Positions 27,457-35,150 of a stretch of DNA of 61,596 bases are shown here, piece by piece. A program made the position numbers and the translations under genes. The first letter of the stretch is position 1. Each line of letters begins with the position of its first letter. Below the pieces are notes generated by a model that ran no database searches, was not told the DNA's origin, and saw only the letters and a program-made list of their open reading frames with translations. Source of the stretch: Akkermansiaceae bacterium (GTDB taxonomy: Bacteria > Verrucomicrobiota > Verrucomicrobiia > Verrucomicrobiales > Akkermansiaceae); the NCBI GenBank assembly GCA_025363295.1, contig JANYEC010000044.1, positions 1 through 61,596 on the forward strand, given 5' to 3'.

Positions 27457-27882
27457 ATGTTGACCGCGTCGATGGGCAAATTAAGCGTCAAAAACCTGCG
27501 GTTACTTTACTTGTTGGCCTTGTTCCAACTGGTGGCCGGGCCTTTAGTGCTTTTTCAGGTGACAGTTCTGTGCAAGCTCACCGTCCAGGATACGACGGGA
27601 AAAAGTGTGGCCACGGCGGTTTCGAAAGCCTGGCACAGCCCAGAATTCCAAGCGACACTCTCTGACGATGATGGATTACAACAGGTGACTAAAAAACTCC
27701 CTATCCCCACGAGCCACCCAAAAACAAAAATCGTGAAGGTGAAAATGCCAGCGATCGCATGGCAGGCCAAGCCGGTGGTGCGGGTGAATCTATCTAAACG
27801 GATCACGGCCGGAGCTTACTCACGGGTCTGGACACCGGCATGGCCGCAAGCGCCGCCCGGGCCACCGCCGAGGTTAGGATAA
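27457..27882 (+). CDS. small protein of unknown function with one N-terminal TM segment
   Basis: 141 residues from ATG 27457; ATG 27472 and GTG 27451 are alternatives. One hydrophobic segment (LRLLYLLALFQLVAGPLVLF) is followed by a polar region and a Pro-rich end (TPAWPQAPPGPPPRLG). I do not recognise the family. Lying between hupE and a TonB-dependent receptor, it could be an exported accessory factor. Its stop codon falls within the 5' strand of the candidate RNA stem at 27879. Confidence 0.5.
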   Translation: MLTASMGKLSVKNLRLLYLLALFQLVAGPLVLFQVTVLCKLTVQDTTGKSVATAVSKAWHSPEFQATLSDDDGLQQVTKKLPIPTSHPKTKIVKVKMPAIAWQAKPVVRVNLSKRITAGAYSRVWTPAWPQAPPGPPPRLG

Positions 27883-27992
27883 ATGAACAAGGCTGGTATT
27901 GTGCCAGCCGTGTGAAACGGGCACGTCGCCCGGATTCAGGAAACGCACGTTTGGACAAGTGTCCGGACGATCTCATGCGATCCTTCATTTAT
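27879..27992 (+). ncRNA. candidate structured leader RNA upstream of the TonB-dependent receptor
   Basis: ATAAATGAA (27879-27887) is perfectly complementary to TTCATTTAT (27984-27992), closing a region with several hairpins. These are GGCTGG/CCAGCC (27891-27896 with 27904-27909), GTGTG/CGCAC (27910-27914 with 27944-27948) enclosing CGGGC/GCCCG (27918-27922 with 27928-27932), and a 9-bp hairpin CGTTTGGAC/GTCCGGACG (27948-27956 with 27961-27969) with an AAGT loop. The receptor ATG follows 22 nt after the closing stem. The layout looks riboswitch-like, but I could not match it to a cobalamin, NiCo or other known class. Confidence 0.35.
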
Positions 27993-28013
27993 GAATTACC
28001 AACTTCCTAACTT

Positions 28014-30113
28014 ATGAAACATTTCCAGCTATCTCCATTTTACCTTTATCTACTCACCATTACCGCTTCCGCTCAAACAACCTCCCCTAACAAAGAAGAT
28101 ACTGAACCCAAAAAACTCGCCGCTATGGTTGTTACAGGGAAGGCGGAGAGCCTCGTCGGCGTCGCAACAACCGCCTCGAAAGGACAGGTCAGTAACGAAG
28201 AACTTGTGCAAAGACCCTTCCTCCGCCGGGGTGAAATCCTCGAGGCCATCCCTGGTGTGGTCATCACCCAACACTCAGGCGATGGAAAGGCGAACCAGTA
28301 TTTCGTCCGCGGCTTCAACCTCGATCACGGCACGGACTTCTCTATCAGCATGGACGGACAACCGGTGAATTTCGTTACCCACGCGCACGGCCAGGGCTAC
28401 GCGGACCTGAATCCGATTATCCCGGAACTCGTCGAACAGCTCGATTATTGGAAGGGCCCGTTCAATGCGGAGATCGGCGATCTCAGCACCGCCGGAGCTG
28501 CGAGATTTAACTTCTTCAACATGCTGCCGCAGGGCATCGCGAGCGTAGGAATCGGCCAGAACAACTATTTCCACGGGCTACTGGCGGATACGATCGATCT
28601 ATCAAATCCTCCGCCGACTGCGGCAGAGAGCGCGAAAGGCTCCATTCTCACTGCGCCAAGCGGTGATCGCTCCGGCCTGACCTATGCACTGGAGTACAAC
28701 TATTACGACGGCCCTTGGGAACAGCCGGGGAACTCACAGCGCATCAACGGATTCCTCAAATACTTCAAGGAATCTGGACCGGACAAATTTAGTATCACCG
28801 CGATGGGCTATGACGGCCAATGGGACTCTACCGACCAGATTCCGAAGCGCGCCATCGACAGCGGACTTGTCGCCCGGTTAGGAAACATCGATGAAAGTCT
28901 GGGTGACGACCGGTCAAGCCGCTACAGTCTGATGGGGGCGTGGGATCATGAAAATACTAACGGCCACACCCATGCGGACGTTTATGTGGGCCACTATGAT
29001 TTCGATTTGTTTTCTAACTTTACCTACTTCCTAGATAATCCGGTAAGGGGCGATCAGTTCGAGCAGCAAGACAATCGCATGTTTGCAGGCGGAGAGGTCA
29101 CGCGTGAGTGGAACATCGGCACAAAGGACACTTTTAAGATCGGACTACAAACGCGTAACGATTTCATCAATGGAATCGGACTCTATCAGACCGAGAAACG
29201 CGATCGATTCAATACGATTAAGAAGGATGATGTCTATGAAGGGAGTGTCGGAGTTTTCGCCACCGGTGAATATCATGTGAACGACTGGTTCCGCCTGCAA
29301 CCTGGCCTCCGTGCCGATGGCTTCTACTTCGATGTGAATAGCAACGACTCGGTGAACTCCGGCACGGATTCCGCTGGCATTGTCAGCCCGAAACTCAACC
29401 TCATCTTCGGACCATGGAACGATACGGAATTCTATGCGAGTGCCGGCACCGGATTTCATAGTAACGATGCGCGCGGCGTCACCCTCGGCACAGACTCGGC
29501 AGATCCGTTAGTTCGGACCTACGGTTATGAAATTGGCGCCCGCACCGAGGCGGTGAGCAATGTGGTTAGTACACTTTCATTATTCTATCTGCACAGCGAT
29601 TCTGAGCTGATCTACGTGGGTGATGCGGGGTCCGCCGAGGCAGGTCCAGCATCCCAGCGCTACGGCGTCGAGTGGTCCACCTATTGGCATGCAACAGACT
29701 GGCTGGTGCTTGATCATGAAATGACTCTAGCAAACGCGAAACTGCTAGATGTCGGCCCTGACGATGAAATCCCCGGTGCGGTCCCTTTCGTGATGAACAC
29801 GGGGATCACGCTTGGAAAAGACGAGGGATTCTTCGGCAGTCTGCGCTCGCGATATTTCAGCCCACGTCCGCTCATCGAGGATGGCAGCGTCGATTCTAGG
29901 CAAAACTGGGAAGTCAGCGCACGCGTGGGCTACCGGAAAAACGATTGGGAGGTGGCCGTGGACTGTCTCAACTTGCTCGGTCGCAAGGACAACGACATCG
30001 AGTATTACTACACTTCCCGCCTCCCAGGTGATGCGGCAGGAGGTGTGGATGACGTGCACCTTCACCCTACAGAGCCCCGGACATTCCGCGTATCGCTAAC
30101 AAGGCATTTTTGA
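28014..30113 (+). CDS. TonB-dependent outer-membrane receptor
   Basis: 699 residues. Signal peptide MKHFQLSPFYLYLLTITASAQ, a TonB-box-like KKLAAMVVTGK, a plug domain (RRGEILEAIPGVVITQHSG, QYFVRGFNLDHGTDFSISMDG) and a beta-barrel ending in the typical C-terminal aromatic (FRVSLTRHF). An extracellular loop region is rich in Asp and His (THAHGQGY, HENTNGHTHADVYVGHYDFD). It takes a ligand across the outer membrane using TonB energy. The His-rich loops plus HupE suggest a metal or metal chelate; this is inferred. Confidence 0.92.
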   Translation: MKHFQLSPFYLYLLTITASAQTTSPNKEDTEPKKLAAMVVTGKAESLVGVATTASKGQVSNEELVQRPFLRRGEILEAIPGVVITQHSGDGKANQYFVRGFNLDHGTDFSISMDGQPVNFVTHAHGQGYADLNPIIPELVEQLDYWKGPFNAEIGDLSTAGAARFNFFNMLPQGIASVGIGQNNYFHGLLADTIDLSNPPPTAAESAKGSILTAPSGDRSGLTYALEYNYYDGPWEQPGNSQRINGFLKYFKESGPDKFSITAMGYDGQWDSTDQIPKRAIDSGLVARLGNIDESLGDDRSSRYSLMGAWDHENTNGHTHADVYVGHYDFDLFSNFTYFLDNPVRGDQFEQQDNRMFAGGEVTREWNIGTKDTFKIGLQTRNDFINGIGLYQTEKRDRFNTIKKDDVYEGSVGVFATGEYHVNDWFRLQPGLRADGFYFDVNSNDSVNSGTDSAGIVSPKLNLIFGPWNDTEFYASAGTGFHSNDARGVTLGTDSADPLVRTYGYEIGARTEAVSNVVSTLSLFYLHSDSELIYVGDAGSAEAGPASQRYGVEWSTYWHATDWLVLDHEMTLANAKLLDVGPDDEIPGAVPFVMNTGITLGKDEGFFGSLRSRYFSPRPLIEDGSVDSRQNWEVSARVGYRKNDWEVAVDCLNLLGRKDNDIEYYYTSRLPGDAAGGVDDVHLHPTEPRTFRVSLTRHF

Positions 30114-30177
30114 AATTGTGTGCTGAGCGTGACCCATCTAAAACCACGACGAATATTTTCTCACAAGGAAGTCTAAC

Positions 30178-30867
30178 ATGAAATCCCTCCTCCACGCGCT
30201 GAATATCGGCACGCTCGCCGCCTGGCTAAGCATTGCCGGATTCGGTGCCGTGGGGTGGCTTATGCCCGGCTGGAAACTCGTAACAATGCGAGTTCAACCG
30301 GAAAAACTGGAAATTCTAACTATCACACCAGACGTCATCATCGGCGCAGACGTCCCTGCCATTTCTCCGGAGGAACCCGCTCCTTCACCCTCGGAAATTC
30401 TTCCCGCACCACCGGATTCTCCAGATATCACCCACACTGCACCACTCCCAGAAATACCCGATCTACCGCTCGCTCCTACTCATGCGGCGGTCCCCGCCGC
30501 CCGGCAGATCCCTCAGTCTTTTTCTGCTAGAAAATCGCAGTCTGCTAGCACGGCTAAACCGACCCTCTCTACCACTTTCGGAAAAGGTACTTCTGGCGGC
30601 GGTATTTCCAAGTCGAACCGCTTGGCTGCCGGCCACATGCCTGCCCCACCATACCCGTCTTATTCGCGGCGGAATCACCAAGAAGGCACCGTCGTTGTCG
30701 AGTTTAGCGTGAATTCCAGCGGTCGCGTGACCGCCGCGTTTGCCAAAAAATCCTGCCAGTGGCCACTGCTGAACCAGACGGCCGTTCGCACGGTGTTGGG
30801 CTGGAGTTTTCCACCCGGAGACTCCTCTATCACACTCGAACGCCCTATCACTTTTAAATTAAACTAA
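30178..30867 (+). CDS. TonB-family energy transducer
   Basis: 229 residues. N-terminal TM helix (LAAWLSIAGFGAVGWLMPG), a Pro-rich periplasmic spacer (about 60-115), and a C-terminal TonB domain (PPYPSYSRRNHQEGTVVVEF, LNQTAVRTVLGWSFPPG). One of the few genes here with a Shine-Dalgarno-like AAGGAAG, about 8 nt upstream. It transmits energy from ExbB/ExbD, encoded next, to the receptor upstream. Confidence 0.88.
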   Translation: MKSLLHALNIGTLAAWLSIAGFGAVGWLMPGWKLVTMRVQPEKLEILTITPDVIIGADVPAISPEEPAPSPSEILPAPPDSPDITHTAPLPEIPDLPLAPTHAAVPAARQIPQSFSARKSQSASTAKPTLSTTFGKGTSGGGISKSNRLAAGHMPAPPYPSYSRRNHQEGTVVVEFSVNSSGRVTAAFAKKSCQWPLLNQTAVRTVLGWSFPPGDSSITLERPITFKLN

Positions 30868-30874
30868 CATAATC

Positions 30875-31558
30875 GTGCTTTCCAATATCGTCATCGAAAC
30901 ATTCATCAAAGGCGGCTACGTCATGTGGCCGATCCTCGCGGTCTTTTTCCTCGCTCTTTGCGTACTGCTGGATCGTACTGTTTGGTGGCTGCGCTTCCGC
31001 TCCATCATCCATCTGAAAAAACAAGAAGAAGCTCGCGGCGCTATCGGCTCTGGGGATTTCGCAACCGCTTGGAAACTCGGTCAGAGCACGCCCGATCCCT
31101 TTCTCCAAAACCTATCCGAAGGGATGACTCACGCAAACACCTCGATGCTCGCCGCCATGCAGCTTCACGCCACCCGTCTCATCGAAAAAGCCGAAGCCCG
31201 CATGTGGGTCATCAGCACACTCATCACGCTGGCTCCATTGTTAGGATTGTTTGGCACCGTCGTCGGCATCATGGGATCGTTCTCTTCTATCAGTGAGGAC
31301 CAACTCGCAGCGTCAAAAGTTTCCGGTGGTATTTCCGAGGCTCTCATTGCCACAGCCTGCGGGATCGCCATCGCCATTATCTGCCTGCTTCCATATAATT
31401 TTTTCCGCAAACGCGTCTCCGTCCTGCGCGGTTCGTTAGAGCGCTGGATTAACCACACTGAAATACTCGTAAAATCCGCCAAAGAACACGGATATGACTT
31501 GGAATCCTTCGCTTCCAAGACTCAAGAGTCCAGAATCAAGAACCAAGATAGAGATTAA
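30875..31558 (+). CDS. exbB: ExbB/TolQ-family proton channel protein
   Basis: 227 residues from a GTG at 30875. Three TM helices: GGYVMWPILAVFFLALCVLL near the N terminus, ISTLITLAPLLGLFGTVVGIM, and SEALIATACGIAIAIICLLPY. These match MotA/TolQ/ExbB channels that drive TonB. The last residues (QESRIKNQDRD) come from a repeat-like phrase (31525-31558) resembling intergenic repeats, so the C-terminal tail may be a late addition. Confidence 0.9.
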   Translation: MLSNIVIETFIKGGYVMWPILAVFFLALCVLLDRTVWWLRFRSIIHLKKQEEARGAIGSGDFATAWKLGQSTPDPFLQNLSEGMTHANTSMLAAMQLHATRLIEKAEARMWVISTLITLAPLLGLFGTVVGIMGSFSSISEDQLAASKVSGGISEALIATACGIAIAIICLLPYNFFRKRVSVLRGSLERWINHTEILVKSAKEHGYDLESFASKTQESRIKNQDRD

Positions 31559-31614
31559 GATTCACACCTCCCCCCTTGTTTCTGAACTCTCGCATCTTAT
31601 TTCTGAATTTTCCC

Positions 31615-32040
31615 ATGCCCATCCAACTTAAATCCAGTTACTCTGATGAAGAAAGCGATGAAGCGCGGATCGAGATTATCCCGCTGATTGACATCATGTT
31701 TTTCCTGCTCGCTTCCTTCATGTTAGTGAGTCTGAGCATGACCCAACTCCACCGCGTTCCCCTCGCCCTGCCTGCAGCCTCCACCGGCATTGCGGATTCC
31801 AAATTACCGCCATTCCAAATCGCCATCGATGCCAGCGGTGTGGTAACTTGGGATAGTAAAATCGTTACCCTATCAGAAATCACCGCCCGCCTGAAAGCCG
31901 AGGCCACGCCGCAGGAATCACGCGTGCTCATTTCCGCCGATGAAAATTCGCGCCACAAGCACGTCCTCGCCGTCGTCAACGCGGTGCGTGCCGCCAGAAT
32001 CGAGAAGGTCAGCTTTGAATCAAAAAACCCCAATCCCTGA
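31615..32040 (+). CDS. exbD: ExbD/TolR-family protein
   Basis: 141 residues. One N-terminal TM helix with the essential Asp in IIPLIDIMFFLLASFML, then a periplasmic domain (VLISADENSRHKHVLAVVNAVR). Forms the ExbB-ExbD motor. ATG at 31615 gives the standard N terminus; the longer frame upstream is unlikely. Confidence 0.9.
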   Translation: MPIQLKSSYSDEESDEARIEIIPLIDIMFFLLASFMLVSLSMTQLHRVPLALPAASTGIADSKLPPFQIAIDASGVVTWDSKIVTLSEITARLKAEATPQESRVLISADENSRHKHVLAVVNAVRAARIEKVSFESKNPNP

Positions 32041-32043
32041 AGC

Positions 32044-32484
32044 GTGAAATCCCGCATCCTGCCCATCCTCAACGCCATCGGCTGCCTCGTCCTCACCGGG
32101 CTAGTCGTCGCTCAATGGACAAAGGAGCGCTCTCATTTGGGTGACATTCAACAACTTCAATCCCAACTGGTAATTTCGAAACAAAAGCTCGCCGATGAAT
32201 TCAAAAAATCCGCCGCGTTAGAGAAGGATATCGCTGCGCTAAAAGAATCTATCGAACTCAATCGTAAGGACAGCGAGCAAGCTGCCGTTGTAATGATAGA
32301 TCAATCCCGTCAAACCGAACAATTTCAAACGGAACTCAACACCGCTCGCGAACAAATCAAAACCTGGGAAGCTGCCATCAGCGAGCGCGATGCCAAAATC
32401 CGCCAACTCAATGCCGACGTGATTGCCACCCGCGAGCGCCTAGACGTAGCCATTTCCAAGCTCAAGGCGGCGGGTGCGAGATAA
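32044..32484 (+). CDS. membrane-anchored coiled-coil protein of the exb operon
   Basis: 146 residues, GTG start at 32044, 3 nt after exbD. An N-terminal helix (ILPILNAIGCLVLTGLVVAQW) anchors a long heptad-rich periplasmic coiled coil (about 35-140; Lys, Glu, Gln, Leu rich). No known family seen. Its position suggests an accessory to the ExbB-ExbD-TonB motor, possibly spanning to the peptidoglycan or outer membrane. Confidence 0.7.
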   Translation: MKSRILPILNAIGCLVLTGLVVAQWTKERSHLGDIQQLQSQLVISKQKLADEFKKSAALEKDIAALKESIELNRKDSEQAAVVMIDQSRQTEQFQTELNTAREQIKTWEAAISERDAKIRQLNADVIATRERLDVAISKLKAAGAR

Positions 32485-32499
32485 CAAGCAAAAGAATCT

Positions 32500-33141
32500 T
32501 CAATCGCTGAGGTATTCACTTAGCGCCTCGCGCAAGGAGGTCCGGGCGCGGAACAACAGGCTTTTGACTGCCGAGACAGATAATTCTAACACCTTAGCGA
32601 TTTCTTCGTAAGATAGCTGCTCATAACGGCGCAGCACCACTGCCATCCGTTGAGCTTCCGGCAGAGCGGCTATCGCCTCATCCACCTTTTGTTGAAGCTC
32701 CGCTTGGAGAATTTCAGCATCCGGCCGACGGTCCGGGTTGGCTTCCGTCATGAGGTTGGAATTCTCCTCGCGTTCATCAGAGGAAACTTCCTTTTTCCTA
32801 CTCTTCCGGCGGGTTTCGTTGAAAACCAGATTGCGTGTGATCGTGTAAAGATAGGTCGTGAATTTCGCGTCTGGCCGATAGCGCTTTGCGTTGCGCCAGA
32901 TGCGCAGGAAAACCTGTTGGGCGATGTCTTCGGACTCTGAGGTATTCCCTAACATTTTAGCGACCGTGCCTATCACCGCGTTTTGATGGCGTTCTACTAG
33001 CTCCCGGAATGCTGCATGGTCCCCCTCACCGACGCGAAGCATCAATGCGTAGTCAATCGTGCATGCATCGTCGATAGTGGGCGATTGATCGGCCTCCATG
33101 TTCAAAAATAAGGATGTCGCGGCGAGGTCGGCGCTGAACAT
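32500..33141 (-). CDS. ECF-type RNA polymerase sigma factor
   Basis: 213 residues from ATG 33141, which has GGAAG a few nt upstream; ATG 33099 is an alternative. Region 2: AFRELVERHQNAVIGTVAKML, SEDIAQQVFLRIWRNAKRY, FTTYLYTITRNLVFNETRR. Region 4: ALPEAQRMAVVLRRYEQLSYEEIAKVL, SVSAVKSLLFRARTSLRE. No anti-sigma factor is adjacent. Convergent with the exb operon; in TonB loci an ECF factor sometimes controls uptake, but no FecR partner is seen. Confidence 0.92.
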   Translation of the reverse strand: MFSADLAATSLFLNMEADQSPTIDDACTIDYALMLRVGEGDHAAFRELVERHQNAVIGTVAKMLGNTSESEDIAQQVFLRIWRNAKRYRPDAKFTTYLYTITRNLVFNETRRKSRKKEVSSDEREENSNLMTEANPDRRPDAEILQAELQQKVDEAIAALPEAQRMAVVLRRYEQLSYEEIAKVLELSVSAVKSLLFRARTSLREALSEYLSD

Positions 33142-33193
33142 GCCGCTTCCAACCTTATGAAACGGTGGAAGTTGCGGTGGAATTTCGGGTGCA

Positions 33194-33595
33194 TTAGAGT
33201 TTTTCAGATTTTGCCCAGTCCTCGACGTCTGGATCGAGAAAAACCTCGTCAATCACGTCTTGCGCCCAGTCCTCGCTTTGCGCTAAACGCTCGAGCATCC
33301 GCCACGCCACCACCTGCACCGCAGGCATTTCGCTCCAAACCACTTCCGCCAAACACTGCCAACCGCGGCCCGCAAGTTTATCCGGCCGTTCCAATGCTTC
33401 ATGGCATGCCTCACTCAGCAGCAAGGTGCGCTCAAGATCCGGCTCGTTCGCCACGGGGGGCACTTCATACGGACGCAGCGGCACTCCCGCCGCCCCGGTT
33501 AGCTCGCACTTGGATTTTGCCCGTCTCGCCAGGTCCTTGCCGAGCCCCTGCAAGGCGAGGACGCGCGCTTGATGTTGTTCATAGCCCTTACCCAT
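33194..33595 (-). CDS. PhnA-like protein with degenerate zinc ribbon
   Basis: 133 residues. The sequence follows the PhnA/YjdM pattern: KSKCELTGAAGVPLRPYEVPP, WQCLAEVVWSEMPAVQVVAWRML and SEDWAQDVIDEVFLDPDVEDWAK. The usual CELC and CxxC zinc ligands are reduced to CELT and EACHE, so zinc may not bind. Despite the historical name, the role of PhnA is not phosphonate breakdown in most hosts and is unclear here. Start ATG 33595. Confidence 0.75.
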   Translation of the reverse strand: MGKGYEQHQARVLALQGLGKDLARRAKSKCELTGAAGVPLRPYEVPPVANEPDLERTLLLSEACHEALERPDKLAGRGWQCLAEVVWSEMPAVQVVAWRMLERLAQSEDWAQDVIDEVFLDPDVEDWAKSEKL

Positions 33596-33648
33596 CTGAA
33601 AAAAATATCGGGAAAAAACCTGCGCGGGAATCCTGAATTTTTCAGAAC

Positions 33649-34869
33649 TCAAACAGACACCGGCTTCGATTTTTGAAACGCCCGCCAAGCCCAGGCCGCG
33701 CCGGCTAGAGAAACCACACTCGCCCCATAAAACGGCAACCCGGGAATGTGGATGGTGCGCTCAGGCGAAATCGCCCACGAAAACAGCGCCGTCCACAGCA
33801 GCGGCGCAAAAATCCCTGCGATGCTGGTGATGCTGTTCAGCGCGCCCTGAACCGCTCCCTGCTCATCGGCTGGCACGGCTTGCGAAATCATCGACTGAGT
33901 GGCGGGCGAGCCGATCCCAGCCATCGAGCCGATCAGGATGATAAAATAAACCATCCACCCCTGCGACGCCGTTCCATAACAGAACATCGCTACTGCCATC
34001 GCTAACAGCCCCAGATAGACACCTCGCCTTTCGCCAATGATTTTTAGAACCCTGCCTGCTAATCCCGCTTGCACGGTTGCCGCCATCACACCGACCAGCG
34101 CAAGGGACAATCCTACCTGTTTGCTATTCCACCCATAGCGACTGCCCGTATAAAGGACCCAAAGGCATGGATAGATGTTAGCAGAAAGCGTGCTCAGAAA
34201 ATGGGTGCCCGCCAGCCCCATCACCAGCGGCCAACGACTCAGTGCGGTCAGTGCCTTGATCGGATGCGCGCTCGCCCATTTGAAAGGACGCCGATTTTCC
34301 GGAGCAAGGGACTCCGGCAAGACGAAGGCACCATAAAGCCAGTTCAACAACGTGATTCCTGCCGCTACCACAAACGGCAGACGTAAGCCGTATTGACCTA
34401 ACAAACCTCCGATGGCCGGACCTGCAATGAAGCCCAATCCGAACGCCGCGCCGATCATGCCAAATCCCGCCGCCCGCTTCTCCGGCGGTGTCACGTCTGC
34501 GATGTAGGCACTGGCCGCAGAAAAATTTGCCGCCGTTATCCCGGAAACGATTCGCGCTAGATAGAGCCAACCGATCGTCGGCGCCCACGCTAACAGCAGG
34601 TAGTCCACACCCGATCCAAACAAAGAAAACAGAATCACCTTCCGCCGCCCGAAGCGATCTGATAGCGCACCCAGCACTGGCGAAAACACAAATTGCATCA
34701 AAGCATAAAGCGCCCCTAACAATCCCACCGAATGCGCTGCCGCCTGGATATTATCGTGCTGCAACTGTTCCACCAATTTCGGCAAAACCGGCACGATGAC
34801 TCCGATGCCGAAAATATCCAGAAACAGCGTGATGAAAATGAAAATGATTGCGGGCTTCGGGCGGGCCAT
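33649..34869 (-). CDS. MFS transporter, TCR/Tet-like
   Basis: 406 residues, 12 TM helices. Motif A GALSDRFGRRKVI sits in the first cytoplasmic loop, motif C-like GPAIGGLLGQYG in helix 5, and DIFGIGVIVPVLP in helix 1; this is the wording of TetA-type drug:proton antiporters (DHA1). Substrate cannot be told from sequence. The start at 34869 is standard. Confidence 0.88.
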   Translation of the reverse strand: MARPKPAIIFIFITLFLDIFGIGVIVPVLPKLVEQLQHDNIQAAAHSVGLLGALYALMQFVFSPVLGALSDRFGRRKVILFSLFGSGVDYLLLAWAPTIGWLYLARIVSGITAANFSAASAYIADVTPPEKRAAGFGMIGAAFGLGFIAGPAIGGLLGQYGLRLPFVVAAGITLLNWLYGAFVLPESLAPENRRPFKWASAHPIKALTALSRWPLVMGLAGTHFLSTLSANIYPCLWVLYTGSRYGWNSKQVGLSLALVGVMAATVQAGLAGRVLKIIGERRGVYLGLLAMAVAMFCYGTASQGWMVYFIILIGSMAGIGSPATQSMISQAVPADEQGAVQGALNSITSIAGIFAPLLWTALFSWAISPERTIHIPGLPFYGASVVSLAGAAWAWRAFQKSKPVSV

Positions 34870-34983
34870 CCCAGAGCTTATCGATCATTCCCGATCTTTG
34901 TCAGCCGGATTCTCGTGGTTCACCAAAGCTCCGAGGAAAGGGCTATTTCATCTATCTGAAAAACCGATCACCTTTATGAAAAC

Positions 34984-35058
34984 TGGTGGCAGTAGGTGGG
35001 CTCGAACCACCGACCAAGGGCTTATGAGTCCCCTACTCTACCACTGAGCTATACTGCC
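34984..35058 (-). tRNA. tRNA-Met (CAT), elongator type, CCA encoded
   Basis: On the minus strand, acceptor GGCAGTA (35058-35052) pairs with TACTGCC, followed by discriminator A and an encoded CCA. The D stem is GCTC/GAGT, the anticodon loop is CTCATAA with anticodon CAT, and the T arm is GGTGG-TTCGAAC-CCACC. The acceptor stem is fully paired, which favours elongator over initiator tRNA-Met. An A-G mismatch closes the anticodon stem next to the loop. Confidence 0.9.
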
Positions 35059-35150
35059 TAAATCCAATCGCGGAGTGGTAATCAGCCCGCACAGAAGTGG
35101 ATGGGTTACCTTTCGCCCACCCGATTGTCCACCGGAATTTTAAAAATGCC

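Noticed and set aside
27879..27992. Cobalamin riboswitch
   Set aside because: No GCCACTG box and no core order of conserved elements that I can recognise; kept only as an unclassified candidate RNA.
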